This document shows, piece after piece, positions 22,078 through 33,573 of a stretch of 64,000 bases of DNA. The position numbers and the translations under genes are program-made. The DNA comes from Megascapheus bottae (lineage: Eukaryota > Chordata > Mammalia > Rodentia > Geomyidae). Position 1 is the first letter of the stretch. Each line of letters begins with the position of its first letter. The notes beneath the pieces are model-generated. The model had not been told where the DNA came from and did no database searches. It saw only the letters and a list, made by a program, of their open reading frames with translations. The stretch covers positions 12,911,427 through 12,975,426 of the forward strand of contig JANJXV010000024.1 in the NCBI GenBank assembly GCA_024803745.1. Direction: 5' to 3'.

Positions 22078-22314
22078 TGTTACTGGTGGCTCAGGCCTGT
22101 AAATCCTAGAAACTCAGGAGGCTGAGATCTGAGGATCTCAACTCAAAGCCAAACAACAACAAAAACATGAAACACCCATCTCCAATTAATCACCCAAAAA
22201 GCCGGAAGTGGAGTTAAGCTAAAGTAGCCAAGTGCTGGCCTTGAGCAAAAAGGCTAAGGGACAGCACCCAGACCCTGGTTCCAAGCCCCAGTGCCGGCAT
22301 AAAAAAAAAAAAAA
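22078..22314 (+). mobile_element. B1-Geo SINE, first of a tandem pair
   Basis: TGTTACTGGTGGCTCAGGCC to CAGTGCCGGCATAAAA. Confidence 0.85.
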
Positions 22315-22574
22315 TAGCCAGGCACCAGTGGCTCACACTTGTAATTGAAGCTACTCAGGAGGCTGAGATCTAAGGATCATGGTTTCAAAGCCAGCCTGGG
22401 CAGGAAAGTCTATGAGATTATTACCTCCAATAAACTACCCAGAAAAAGATGGAAGTGGCACTATAGCTCAAGTGGTACAGTGCTGGCCTTGTGCAAAAAG
22501 AAGCCCAGGGATAATGCCCAGACCATGAGTTCAAGACCCAGCACCAGCAAAAATAAACAACAACAAAAAAAGAG
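22315..22574 (+). mobile_element. B1-Geo SINE, second of a tandem pair
   Basis: AGCCAGGCACCAGTGGCTCAC to CCCAGCACCAGCAAAAATAA, inserted in the A-tail of the preceding copy. Confidence 0.88.
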
Positions 22575-23435
22575 GTAGGCAGGGTTAGATGAGAGCAGTC
22601 ACTCTTAGTTAAAACCTGTCATTTGTAGGGTTGTGGGGTCACCAAGTATATGTGCCCTGCTACTTTAGGCTCTCAACTTCATTGGGTTGTAAATATCTAC
22701 AGATCCAGCATGAATCAGGCACAGAAACCACACAGGTGACAAGAGAGGAGGCTAGCTAGGGCTGGTGCCACAAGTAGAATTCCTGAACTTTCTTCTCACT
22801 GGGTGTGGGAGATGTACCTTTCCTTAGGCCCTAGGCATTGGGCTCCCTTCCATTCTCTGTCTCTGAGTTGGGGAGTTTCTTCCCCACAACATCCACCCAC
22901 CGACTCCCCATTTCATTTCCTTGTCACACACCCAGGCCTCAGCCCCAGGCCACTTGTCAGCTGATGGGGTCTCTTTAAAGAATTGATTTCCACAAGTCCC
23001 TGAAGTGTTTCCTCAGCAGTAAATCTCCTGCCACCCAGGCTGTCTTCCTCATGAATGATTTAGCACCTTGGAGGGGTTGGGCTGGTTTCCTGTGCAGTGA
23101 AGGCCTGTGGCTGTGACATCACCAGCTCTCCCCTCCACACACACCCCCGTGATGGATGATCTTCTCGGCCCTAATGGGGAGGAGAGTGCACAGGGCCGAT
23201 CGCCTGGGAGGGGATTGGCGGGGAAGTGAGTACCATCTGGCTCCACAGGCTCTGGTTGGGGGTCTTACTGATGGACCAGCTAGCTAATTGCCCTCAGAGG
23301 TACCTAGAGAAGTGGCTTGAGTCTCTCTCTCTGTCCCCAGTCCAGAGGGACCCAGGCTCATTTCAGGGCAGGATTTGATTTGTCTTTTCAATTCCTTAAC
23401 TGCTACAGAAAAAAAAAAGTATTTTCCCTTGTGCT

Positions 23436-23485
<50 letters not shown>

Positions 23486-24156
23486 GCACTAACATGCTTG
23501 TACATACACACATGTCCATTTCTTTTCGTAATCTCTATGGGAAGTTCATCGTTTTGTCTCATCTAAATCTTTCCTGCTACCCACGAAGTCCATTTTTCTC
23601 AGACTCCATCTGGAATAGACAGAGAACAGCTGGTGGTTACCAGGCATATGGTAGCCTCGGAGAACACATGTCCAATGATGGCATGGTCTCGACCTCTCCC
23701 TGTCCTCAGAGCCTCCTCCCTCCTCTACCATCTTTTCTCTGAGCTTCCATGACCCCAGATTTCCAGGGAAACCACAGGGATTTTGCCAGTAGCATCCACA
23801 GTGTCCCCCTTCTTCAAGAAGAGGAAGATGAAGAAGGTGGCCTGTCATGGAGAGCTAGCCTCTGTCCTCACTCGCTGCTCTGACTCCAACTCTGGCAGGC
23901 CTGCCTGCCTTGGAGCAGATGTCACTCATGGATGGCTCGGGCTCATCTGTGAACTGGCTTCCCCATTGGCCTACCCTGCTGACAGCATGGGGTGAAGGAA
24001 TTTTCTCAAAGACAGATTCCCCAGGAGGGCAGAGAAAGTGAGACCCAGAGTGGGACAGGTTTTGGTTTTTGTTGTTATTGTTATTCTTGTTAAGACAGTT
24101 TTACGGACGTATAACTTACATTGAATACAATTCATAAAATTAAAATACCTAATTTC
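22575..24156. other. unannotated intergenic sequence
   Basis: Apart from the CT microsatellite this looks unique. The stretch 22900-23110 has a mixed-composition, motif-dense look, but no gene was found. Confidence 0.4.
23440..23483. repeat. (CT)n microsatellite
   Basis: About 22 uninterrupted CT units. Confidence 0.95.
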
Positions 24157-24353
24157 ATGTTTTGTTTTGTTTTGTCAGTCATGGGCTTGAGCTCAGGGCC
24201 TGAGCACTGGACTTTCTCAAGGCTAGAACTCTACCACTTGAGTCTTAGCACCAGTTCTGGCTTTTTTTCTATGTATGTGTTACCAAGGAATTGAACCCAG
24301 GTCTTTGTGCATGCTAGGCTAGCACTCTACCACTAGGCCAAACTCCTGGCCCT
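24157..24353 (-). mobile_element. IDL-Geo SINE
   Basis: GTTTTGTTTTGTCAGTCATGG to AGGCCAAACTCCTGGCCC. Confidence 0.9.
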
Positions 24354-24354
24354 T

Positions 24355-24594
24355 CTTCTTTTTTTTTTTTTGCATGCTCATGGGGCTTGACATCTGGGCC
24401 TGGACACTGTCCCTGAGCTCTTCAGCTCAAGGCCTGACCCCTTGAGACACAGCCCCACTTCCAGTTTTCTAGTGATTAATTGGAGATAAGAGTCTCAGGG
24501 AATTTAGTTCCCCAGGCTGGCTTTGAACCTGGATCCTCAGATCTTGGCCTCCTGAGTAGCTAAGATTACATGCATGAGTGTCATGCTCAGCTAA
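24355..24594 (-). mobile_element. B1-Geo SINE
   Basis: T-run, TGGGGCTTGACATCTGGGCC to CATGAGTGTCATGCTCAGCT, abutting the IDL-Geo copy. Confidence 0.88.
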
Positions 24595-24599
24595 TTTCT

Positions 24600-25300
24600 T
24601 GAGCCTTGACAAATATACATACCATAATCAAATATTGAACATTCTTATCACCCCATAATTTCTCTTGTACCTCTTCCTGCTTAGTTTCCTATCTCTGTAA
24701 CTCTCACCTCTGACTCTAGTTCCAGGCAGCTGCCTTCTAACACTGTGATTTTGTCTTTTTAGAATTCCATTTATATGCAGTCATAAAGCATGTGGCCTTT
24801 TCACCACTTACAACAATGATTGTGTTATTCTTCCAAGTTGTGAGTTCATCCCTTTTCTTTGCTGAGTAGTATTCCATCATCTGGAAGTACCACCATTTTT
24901 TTTTAATCCATTCTTCATTTGACCAATATTTGGATTGTCTCTAGTTTGAGGCTATTATAATAAAGTTGTTTTTAATATCATGTACAAATCTCTTTGTGAT
25001 CACATATGAGACTGGACTGGTAAATGTTTAGAACACATTTTTTTGGAGGGGGGGAAATCTCTAGTTTTTAGCACCTGCAGGTTTCTAAGTATAGCTTACT
25101 TCCAGCATTGCCAATCTGAGGCTACCCCCTCATTCTCCTTTCCCTTGGTTAGTGAGAAAAAAAGGGGGAGGGTTCCTGCTGCTTTGTGTTCTTGCCAATC
25201 GTTGGTAAGCCACTAGTGTTTTGGTGGCTATGGAGTGCTGTATCACTGTGGTTTTAGTTTGCATTTCCCTGATGACTAGAGATGCTGGCCTCTTTATGAC
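24600..25300 (-). mobile_element. old L1 3'-end fragment
   Basis: The plus strand carries the antisense of the mammalian L1 3' region: TTGCTGAGTAGTATTCCATC, then ATCCATTCTTC, GGATTGTCTCTAGTTTGAGG, TATTATAATAAAG, and later TTTGCATTTCCCTGATGA. It is heavily diverged, with no intact reading frame. Boundaries are approximate. Confidence 0.75.
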
Positions 25301-25852
25301 AGGGGGACCTGGAGGGGAGGGAAGAAGGTCCTATCTCTGGAGTGCTGTGGAGATAGATTAAAGGTCAAGGGACCACACTGAAGAGCCCTCGAAACTCAAG
25401 ACACTTGGTCCAAGGCCAGGGCAAGGAAGTGTTCCTGACCGAGGCAAGGCGGATCACCAATCCTACAATCCTTCCTCTGCACTCTCTTTTCTGCCCTGGA
25501 ACCACTGGTGGGGCAGGACGCGCCTTCTTGGTGGCAAGGCGCGTTTTTTCCAAGTTCACTCAGAGGACACGGTGGGTGGGACCTGTTCTGAGAAAGAACC
25601 ATCACACACTCCATCTTGTTCGCATTGTCAGGATAGGTGAGCGCACAGGGGAGCAAATGGAGGGAGAAGCGCAGTGTGCGCAGGTCACAACCTACTTCTC
25701 CCCTGCTTCCACCCCGGCGCCTGGAGATTCAGCTGGCCTCTTGCTCCCTCGCTGGGGACTAGAGGCGTCCTGGGCTCCTAGGCTTCTACCTCAGGCTGCA
25801 GCAGGTCGTGCAGGAGTCAAATACCAACTGAGTGGTCCTGTTTCCTTTTGTG
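25301..25852. other. unannotated intergenic sequence
   Basis: Moderately GC-rich with a few CpGs (25520-25740). No gene recognised; possibly an old retroviral LTR, but no diagnostic feature was seen. Confidence 0.35.
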
Positions 25853-26332
25853 TGTGTGTGCTGGTCCCAGAGCTCGAACTCAGGTCCTGGGTGCTGTCCC
25901 AGAGCTTTTTATTTTTCGGTCGGTCATGGAGCTTGAACTCTGGGTCTGGGTGCTCTCCCTCACCTCTTCAGCTCAAGGTTAGTGCTTTACTTCTTGAGCC
26001 AGAGCACTTCTGGTTTTCTGGTGGTTAATTGGAGATAAGAGTCTCATGGACTTCTGTGCCTGGGCTGCCTTTGAACTGCCATCCTCAGAGCTCAGCCTCT
26101 TGACTAGCTAGAATCACAGGTGTGAGCCACCAGCGGCTGGCTGTCCCAGAGCTTTTTCCTCTCAAGGCTGGCACTTACCACTTGGGCCACAGCTCTACTT
26201 CTGGCTTTTTGCTGGTTAATTATAGATAAGAGTCATAGACTTTCCTGCCTGAGCTGGCTTTGAACCACAGTCCTCAGATTTCAGTTTCCTGAGTAGCTAA
26301 GATTACTTATATGAGCCACCAGCACCTGGCCA
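25853..26332 (-). mobile_element. B1-Geo SINE split by a younger insertion
   Basis: Outer element: GTGTGCTGGTCCCAGAGC ... then 26141 onward to GAGCCACCAGCACCTGGCC. Confidence 0.85.
25911..26140 (-). mobile_element. nested B1-Geo SINE with 17-bp target duplication
   Basis: CTGTCCCAGAGCTTTTT at 25894-25910 and 26141-26157; a complete inner copy in the same orientation as its host element. Confidence 0.93.
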
Positions 26333-26840
26333 AGGGAGACTTCTTATCCCCCGGACATCAAAATGTGGGCCGCATGGTCTCAGGCCTCATTTAGCAGCCA
26401 TTGCTGGCCTGGATTGTGACAGGTAAAGGCCAACAGAGGCCTGGATGTCAGCATTGTGGGGCTCCACTACTCCTGGGGGTGGGAGCTGGTGAGGGGGGGT
26501 AGGCATGGGGCGGGGTGGTCTGTATTCATTTCCAAACTCCTGACAATCACCAGATGGTTCGCTTCATTTACTACCTGCTCCTGAAGCACTGTGAAGAGCC
26601 ACAGCAAACAGCCAGGGGAAAAGAGCTGTTCCCAGAAAGGAACAGCAATGCGCTCCCTAGCTCCAATGCTCTGAGCCATTAGAATGGTGGTGACTAAACC
26701 TGACTTTACACACTGGTCCCTCACAATACACACAGCAAGAGCAGACTTTGCATGGCTTTACCAGCTCATGTCCAGGGGGCATGAGGGCACCAGGGGCTGG
26801 ACAGAGGGCAGATCTGAGCCTGAGTTACAAAGTTTTGTTG

Positions 26841-27042
26841 TTGTTGTTTTTTTTTTTTCCATTCCTGTACTTGAACTCAGGGCCTAGGCGCTGTCTTTGG
26901 GTTTTTCTCAAGGCTAGCACTCTACCACTTAAGCCACGGCACCACTTCTGGCTTTTTTCTGCTTATGTAGTACTGAGGAATCAAACCCCAGTATTTGTGC
27001 TTGCTAGGCAAGGACTCTACTACTAGGTCAAACTCCTGGTCC
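26841..27042 (-). mobile_element. IDL-Geo SINE
   Basis: T-rich head (TTGTTGTTGTTTTT), CTTGAACTCAGGGCCTAGGC to CAAACTCCTGGTCC. Confidence 0.88.
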
Positions 27043-27079
27043 CTATAGGCTTCTTTTGCTTTAAAAGATACTAGCCCCA

Positions 27080-27319
27080 GAGGGGCGTGGTGGCTCATGC
27101 TTGTAATCCTAGCTACTCAGGAGGCTGAGATCTGAGGATCGTGGGTCAAAGCCAGTCCGGGGAAGTAAACTCCCTGAGACTCATCTCTGATTAACAGCTA
27201 GGAAATGGGACGTGGGGCTGTGACTCAAGGGGTAGGGCGATAGCCTGAAGCTGAAGAGCTCAGGGACAGCACCCAGGCCCAAAATTCAAGCCCCAAGACT
27301 GAAAAATAAAATAAAAATA
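27080..27319 (+). mobile_element. B1-Geo SINE
   Basis: AGAGGGGCGTGGTGGCTCATG to CAAGCCCCAAGACTGAAAAA. Confidence 0.88.
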
Positions 27320-27861
27320 CTGGCTCCACCCAAGATGCCCAGTGAGTGGAACAGGTGGGACCCTGCCGTCAGCTGCTTTGGCACCTGAGAGTTGCCATAG
27401 GTTCTGTGGGGTCCCTCCCTATGGTCCACCCGCTATGTAACCAGGGCCCTTATGACCCTTCCACACTGCAGAGAAGGGTGGGAACGGGCTCCGCCCAGGA
27501 GCCATCGCCCATCAGAGTCTTCCCAGAACCACTGGCTGGGTAACGATGTCACTCGCCAGGAGTCTGTTCTCTTGCTCTCTTTCCTTCATAGCCTGTCCAG
27601 GTTGGGGAGGAGGGAGCATTTTTGAGGGGGATGGGCTGACTGGCGAAAGGCCACCCCAGGTGCTGTTCACTGAAACTATCCATGTCCAGTATAGAGTTAC
27701 TTGTATCAGCTGTGCTGAGACTTTTCGTCCATTTTGTAATCAACGGCATCATTGGGGCCCCTGAGAGCAAGAGACGATCCAGGGCTTCCACCTACTTCCC
27801 AGGTAGAGGAATCGAGGTACAGGGAGGCCTAGAAATGATCTGTTCCACTGGCTCCATTTTC
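27320..27861. other. unannotated intergenic sequence
   Basis: Unique-looking DNA between SINEs; nothing recognised. Confidence 0.45.
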
Positions 27862-27956
27862 ACATGTGTGCATGGGGCACTACAGGGATTGCATACAACT
27901 CAGGACCTCCCATCTGCTAGGCAAGGGCTCTGCCATCGAGCTACACTCCAGCCCCT
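27862..27956 (-). mobile_element. old ID/tRNA-type SINE
   Basis: Antisense CTCAGGACCTCCCATCTGCT and GCCATCGAGCTACACTCCAGC: diverged ID-like element. Confidence 0.6.
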
Positions 27957-27990
27957 GACGACTGGCTTTAATAGGCCAGAGACACAATTC

Positions 27991-28153
27991 TGGTCTCCTT
28001 CTCCCTCTCCCTCTCCCTCTCCCTCTCCCTCTCCCTCTCCCTCTCCCTCTCCTCCTCCTCCTCCCTCTCCTCCTTCTTCTTCTTTTTCTTCTTCTCCTTC
28101 TTCTTCTTATTCCTCCTCCTCTTCCTCCTTTTCCTCTTCCTCTTCCTCTTCTT
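27991..28153. repeat. polypyrimidine (CTCCCT)n/(CTT)n tract
   Basis: Uninterrupted C/T except for two bases; starts as CTCCCT hexamers, then CTC and TTC triplets. Grown from the tail of the adjacent minus-strand SINE. Confidence 0.92.
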
Positions 28154-28154
28154 T

Positions 28155-28322
28155 GCAGCCAATTCTAGGGCTTAAACTCAGGGCCTATCCTTGAACACTT
28201 TTGCTCAAGGCTAGAGCTCTGTGACTTGAGCCACAACACCGCTTCTGAATTTTTCTGTTTATGTGGAATCGAACCCAGGACTTCGAGTATGCCTGACAAG
28301 CACTCTACCACACTCCTGGGCC
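28155..28322 (-). mobile_element. IDL-Geo SINE
   Basis: GCAGCCAATTCTAGGGCTTAA to CACTCTACCACACTCCTGGGCC. Confidence 0.8.
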
Positions 28323-29363
28323 AGTCCTGGCCACTTCTGCAGACAATGACAGTGACACATTTCTGCCTTTCACAGTGATAAGCATTTTCTGCCTAGCAAT
28401 GCTCCTTCTCCTTTGTCTCCTTGAGATACGACAACCCAAACAACTGGCATAGACCCTGAGCTGTCTGCCCTGGAGAGTCCTTACTCAGCCTTCCCTCATG
28501 CACACGGCTGCCCTATGAAGTGTTACCCAGTGGTGACAGCAAGAACAACTACTGTGAGGATTCGAACTCATGCCTAGGGCCAGCCTGAAGGCATGAAGGG
28601 AAGGATGTCCTCCACCCCCCACCCCAGTAAGGAGAGGAAGAGTAGGCCTGGTCCACTCCCAGAGAGAAAAACCCCAACACTATGGCCCCTCCAGCCCTGG
28701 AATGTGAGCCCTGTTCTACCTGGGTCATACAGAGGGAGGAGGAGGGGGGACCCTGGCCCTACAGGGACCAGGGCCTTCAGTCATTTTTCTCAGGGAGGGG
28801 GGAGGCAGCAGGGTGGGTGTGTCCATGGCTGCGACACCAGTTCCCGCCCACCTGTAGCAAGGCTGGCTGGGACAACAAGAAGGCCTCACACATCTGTCCT
28901 GCCCAGGGGCTCAGCTGGCAGCAGATGGCCTCTCAGTTCCTTTGCAACCTGGAAAGGGGCGAAGGCCTGGTACCATAGGAATGGACCCAGCAAACTGGAT
29001 TTCTGCAGGCCTTCTGTAGAGTGCTATCTTAAACAAGTGACCTCACCTCCATTAGTCTCAGGTTCTGCATCTGCAGAATGGGGTTAAGCTTCTCTCCCTC
29101 GTGGCACTGTTAGGCTTGCATTCAGTCATCGCTGAAGGGTTTTCAGGCCCAGTCCAGAAACAAGAGCAAGGCACAATTTCCTTTGTCTCTGTAGGCCCTC
29201 AATTGTCCAGATCTTATTACAAGACAATTTATAGAAGAGAGAGCACCCAGGGAGAGAGGCCTGCCTGCCAGTCTCCAGGATCAATAGATCTACCCCAGTC
29301 ACTGAAAGCATTTCATGTAGGGACCCAATTTGTACCCAGTTGGGCCTGCCTATCCCTGCTTCC
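28323..29363. other. unannotated intergenic sequence
   Basis: Unique, GC-moderate. No gene or repeat recognised. Confidence 0.45.
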
Positions 29364-29402
29364 TCAGTGCTGAGATTACAGGAACATGCCACCACACCTA
29401 GT
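29364..29402 (-). mobile_element. short B1 fragment
   Basis: CAGTGCTGAGATTACAGG and CCACCACACCTAG. Confidence 0.55.
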
Positions 29403-29428
29403 TTACTTAGAGGTCTTAGAACAGCAGG

Positions 29429-29598
29429 CTGAGCAGGGTGCTTGGTGACTCACGCCTATAATCACGAGGCTGAGATCTGAGGATTGCAATTTGAAGCCAG
29501 CCCAAGGCAAGAAAGTCCATAATAATTACTGAAAGCCAGGAAGTGGAGCTCTGTAGCTCCTAGCCTTGGCCCTGAGTTCAAGCCCCAGGACTGGTACC
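29429..29598 (+). mobile_element. B1-Geo SINE with internal deletions
   Basis: GAGCAGGGTGCTTGGTGACTC to TCAAGCCCCAGGACTGG; A-rich tail to 29645. Confidence 0.75.
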
Positions 29599-29645
29599 AA
29601 AAAAGCAAGAAAAAAGAAAAAAACAAAAACAACAACAACAGAAAA

Positions 29646-29755
29646 TAGACAGGCACTGGTGGCTCATGCCAGTAATCGTAGCTACTCAGGAGGCTAAGAT
29701 CTGAAGACCACAATTGAAAGCCGGCACCAAGTGCAGGACCCTGAGTTCAAATACT
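29646..29755 (+). mobile_element. B1-Geo SINE, internally deleted
   Basis: AGACAGGCACTGGTGGCTCATG, then direct join to GGACCCTGAGTTCAAATAC. Confidence 0.7.
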
Positions 29756-29778
29756 AATACCGAGAGGAGAAAGGAGGT

Positions 29779-29990
29779 CTTTTTTAATTATTATTTAGTT
29801 TTGTGGGATACTAGGGGCTTGAGCTTCCTCAGTTGGTGCTTGACCACTTGAGCCATGCCTCCAGCTTTTTGCCAATTATTTTAGAGGTAGAATCATCAGT
29901 TCTTTTCTGCCCAGGGTGTCTTTGAACCTCTTCATGTCAGCCTCCAGAAAGCCTAGGATAATATGCATAAGCCACGGGTGTTCAGTTGAA
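29779..29990 (-). mobile_element. diverged B1-Geo SINE
   Basis: TTTTTTAATTATTATTTAG, CCACTTGAGCCATGCCTCC, ending CATAAGCCACGGGTGTTC. Confidence 0.6.
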
Positions 29991-31039
29991 GAACTCCTTT
30001 GAGGAAAAGCTTCCACAGCCTGGAGCTCAGCAGCAGAGCACAGAATCACACCTTCAGTCTGCTCAAGGGTCTGCACCCAGACGCTGCCTGTAGGCCCCTC
30101 AGAGACTCTGCAGTTAGGAATTAGGATACCATCCTGCCTCAGAGCCAGAGATCAGAGGAAGGGGACCATAGACAGTGCACCCTGTCCCCCAACTCCCCAG
30201 CGCCTTAGGAGCCTGAACTCAGGCCCTAGAAGAAGCCCAGCCAGCAGGGATAGCTCTTCCCCCTGCTCCCCAACACTGAGTCCCCAGGAAGCAGCAGGAG
30301 TGGGTGTGGAGGTGGTGGGGAGGGAGCCAGCCGGGCCTGGAGGCCCAGGGCCTTAGCAGATACTTGCAGCAATTGCTGTAATGCAGGACTTCCTGCTGTG
30401 TGCAATCTGGTGCTTCTGGCAGGGGCTGGCAGAGCAGCCTCCAGGGTGTGGTGGGTGAGGCCCCTCACCCTGAATCCCATCAAGGGAAGGGCTGGGAGAA
30501 GCCCGTCCTCTACCGGGGAGCCCTGTGTGGACTGGGCAGCCGGGTTATCTTTGTTTACCACCTAGAGCACGTGGAGCTCATGCAGGTATTAGCTGTGCCC
30601 ACCTGCTCCACACATTAATTTGCTCTGCCAGAGTTCCAGCCAATGGCGCCAGCAAGAAAGGAAATTGCTTTTGAAGTTGACAGAGGCTGACAGGCCTGTC
30701 TCCTCCAGGTGCAGCTGGGTGTCTCCCCATCCACCTGGCCCCCAAAACAGAGGGTGTGGATCTGGAAAGGGGTCTCCCACCGCAACATGGCTCCATATAC
30801 CAGATCCTGAGCAGGACTGTCTGGTGCCAGAAAGTAAAGACCCCTGACTCTCCGAGTCCAAGACGGCTCTGGCATCTAGCCTCCGCATGGACTCCCTCTG
30901 CCCTCTAGGCCACCTGTGATTGCTACTGACTCTGCTTAGGCCCTGGGGTAAACCGGGCCTCTTCAGCCCAGCCCAGGATGGACTAGAACTTTCCTCCTTC
31001 CTTCCCTTCCTCCTCCCTTCTTCCTTTTTCTTCCTCTTC
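29991..31039. other. unannotated intergenic sequence with a candidate regulatory block
   Basis: Unique. 30560-30690 carries a CACCTG E-box, ATTAAT and CCAATGG in close order, a pattern seen in enhancers. Confidence 0.35.
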
Positions 31040-31103
31040 TTTCTGTGACACTGGTGTCATACCCAGGGTGTGCTACACCACTGAGCTACATCCCCAGCCC
31101 ACA
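31040..31103 (-). mobile_element. old ID-like SINE fragment
   Basis: ATACCCAGGGTGTGC and CACTGAGCTACATCCCCAGC. Confidence 0.6.
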
Positions 31104-32062
31104 CTAGACCTTCCAAAATACTGTGTGACACCCCAAAGGATGCCGTGTCCCCTGCAGTGCTGTGTCCTCAGTGATGGTTCTCTGAAAGGCTGGTATAGGG
31201 GGTTGAGCGATGGACTCCCGAAGGACAGCCACAAAGGGACAGCTCTTAGAGAAGCCAACATGGTGGAGAAGACGCAGATAGCACTTTCCTGCTTGTCAGC
31301 AGCGTGGAACTAAAGCGCCCTGTGACCCTGTGATCGTTAACTGCTCTGGGGAAAGGATCGCTGCAGGTGTGATTGATCAGAGGATTTGGGGGTGACTGAC
31401 CCCATTGACCTCATTCTGCGTGAGTCCTAAGTCCAATGACAAATGTCCTAATAAGAGCCAGATGGGGCAGAGAAGACAAGAGAGCAGGAGGAGGGAGGGA
31501 CCCATTCGAAGCCAAGAACACTCAGGACTGCCCCGAGTGAGGACTGAGGGGAAGGAGGGATTCTCGGGCAGTGTGACCCTGACCCCCAGTCTGATGAGAC
31601 TACGGTCCCCAGAAGGGACGGGGAGTAAGTGCCTGTTGCTGTCCGTCAGCAGTCACGGTCACTAGTCACAGGGACAGTAGTCGATGTTCTGGGGTTCCAG
31701 CCCCACCCCCACTTCTGCTCCCTCCTTCCAGGGTAGCAGGTCAAGTCTGTCTTTCCCAGCAGAGCTCCGCCGGGAGGCTCAGCTCTATTTCTGGAGGCTC
31801 CTGGCCCAGGGCGGTCTTTGCTCTTTCTGGTCTTTGTCTTCTTGCTCCTGGGGAGCTCCTAAAGCCTTTGGAATTTCCTAAGCTGTAGGGGTGACTGTTG
31901 TTATTCCAGAGACCCAGCATTTATGCTAATGAGGTGACCAGGTGGGACCCCCTCCTCTCTAGGTGGGGCTGGTCACCACATAGACCAAGTAATTAGATGT
32001 GCCTCCACTGGCACCGGAGGAGATGCTAGAGCTTAGGTGTCTTTAAACATAAAAATACCAGT
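31104..32062. other. unannotated intergenic sequence with a candidate regulatory block
   Basis: 31918-32040 holds TTTATGCTAATGAGG (octamer/POU-like) and AGTAATTAGATG (homeodomain-like). The rest is featureless. Confidence 0.35.
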
Positions 32063-32268
32063 AGCAGGAGAGTGGCTTAGTCGTAGAGTACTTGCCTAGC
32101 ATGCATGAAGCCCTGGGTTCAAGTCCTCAGTACTACATCCCACAGAAAAAGTCCAGAAGTGGTGCTGGGGCTCAAGTGATAGAGCTCTAACCTTGAGAAA
32201 GCCTAAGGACAGTGCCCAGGCCTTGAGTTCAAGCCCCAGGACTGCCCCCCCCCCCCGCCCAAAAAAAA
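32063..32268 (+). mobile_element. IDL-Geo SINE
   Basis: GAGAGTGGCTTAGTCGTAGAG to CAAGCCCCAGGACTG and a C/A tail. Confidence 0.82.
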
Positions 32269-32567
32269 CATGCCCTTAGCCCAGACTTGTAATCTACTCT
32301 TCACTATTGGTTAATGACACAAGTTTTGCATCTGTGTGTCCTTAACATGTTTTGAGACGATGTTTGAGATCCAATGCTTGATTTATTTGCTTGTTTCGTT
32401 TTGCAGTTGTGGAGCTCACACTCCTGGTTTTGCACATTAGGAAGTCATTTCTAGCTAAGCTACATTTACAGCCGTAATTAATTTATTCATAGCAGGATAC
32501 ATCCAGGGATTCAACTTTTATTCATCATGTTCTTACTTGTTAATTTCCCTTTTCTTTCTGCTATTGC

Positions 32568-32742
32568 TCTTTCTTTCTTTCTTTCTTTCTTCCTTTCTTC
32601 CTTCCTTCCTTCCTTCCTTCCTTCCTTCCTTCCTTCCTTCCTTCCTTTCTCTCTTTCTTTCTGTGTCTCTCTCTGACTCTGTATCTCTCCCACCTTGCTC
32701 TCTCCTCTCCCTCCCTCCCCTCCCTCCTCTCCCCATTTCTCT
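32568..32742. repeat. (TTCC)n and mixed pyrimidine tract
   Basis: About 18 TTCC units followed by TCTC/CTCCC-rich DNA. Confidence 0.93.
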
Positions 32743-33094
32743 TTTCTGGGGCTTGAACTCAGGGCCTGAGCTTTGTCCCTAAACTGTTTTGCTCAAGGCT
32801 AGCACTCTCCCACATCAACCACAGTTCCACTTCCACCTTATTTAGTTTAGTGAAGCTAAAGAGTCTCACTGACTTTGAGGGCTTGGTGGCTCAGGCCTGT
32901 AATCCTAGCTACTCAGGAGACTGAGATCTGAGGATCAAGGTTCAAAGCCAGCCTGGGAACAAAAGGACCAATCTCCATTTCACCTCTAGAAAATGGGAAG
33001 TGGGGCTTGGCTCAAGGGTAGGGTGGTAGCCTTGAGCTGAAGAGCTCAGGGACAGCGCCCAGGCAGAGTTCAAGCCCCATGACCCACAAAAAAA

Positions 33095-33149
<55 letters not shown>

Positions 33150-33253
33150 GAGTCTCACAGTCTTTCCTGCCTAGGCTGGCTTCGAACAGTGATCCTCAGA
33201 TCTTAGCCTCCTAAGTAGCTAGGACTACAGGCGCGAGGCACCAACACCTGGCT
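32743..33253 (-). mobile_element. B1-Geo SINE split by an opposite-strand copy
   Basis: Outer element: TTCTGGGGCTTGAACTCAGG ... resumes at 33150 (GAGTCTCACAGTCTTTCCTG) to CACCAACACCTGGCTC. Confidence 0.82.
32876..33149 (+). mobile_element. nested B1-Geo SINE with (GAAA)n tail
   Basis: TTGAGGGCTTGGTGGCTCAGG to CCATGACCCAC, then about 14 GAAA units; GAGTCTCAC lies on both sides (32861, 33150). Confidence 0.85.
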
Positions 33254-33264
33254 CTATTGTTTGT

Positions 33265-33371
33265 TTTTTTTAAGACAAAGTCTCATAGTGTAGCTCAGGT
33301 TATCCTCAAACCTTCACCAACATTCCCGTTTTAGCTTTCCAAATGTTGGAATTACAGGCATGTACCACCAT
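33265..33371 (-). mobile_element. old monomeric B1
   Basis: AAGACAAAGTCTCATAGTG to GGAATTACAGGCATGTACC. Confidence 0.65.
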
Positions 33372-33573
33372 GATTTTTTTCTTTTTTGCCAGTCCTGGGC
33401 CTTGAACTCAGGGCCTGGGCACTGTCCTTGGACTTTCTCAAGGCTACAGCTCCACCACTTGAGCCACAGCACCACTTCTGGCTTTTTTTCTGTGTATGTG
33501 GTACTGAGGAATCGAACCCTGGTCTTCGTGCATGCTAGGCAAGCACTCTACCACTACATTAAACTCTCGGCCC
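33372..33573 (-). mobile_element. IDL-Geo SINE
   Basis: GCCAGTCCTGGGCCTTGAAC to AACTCTCGGCCCC; CATGATTTTTT flanks both ends. Confidence 0.92.

Noticed and set aside
25405..26028. 207-codon plus-strand frame
   Set aside because: Its second half runs through a B1-Geo SINE and the first half shows no recognisable protein.
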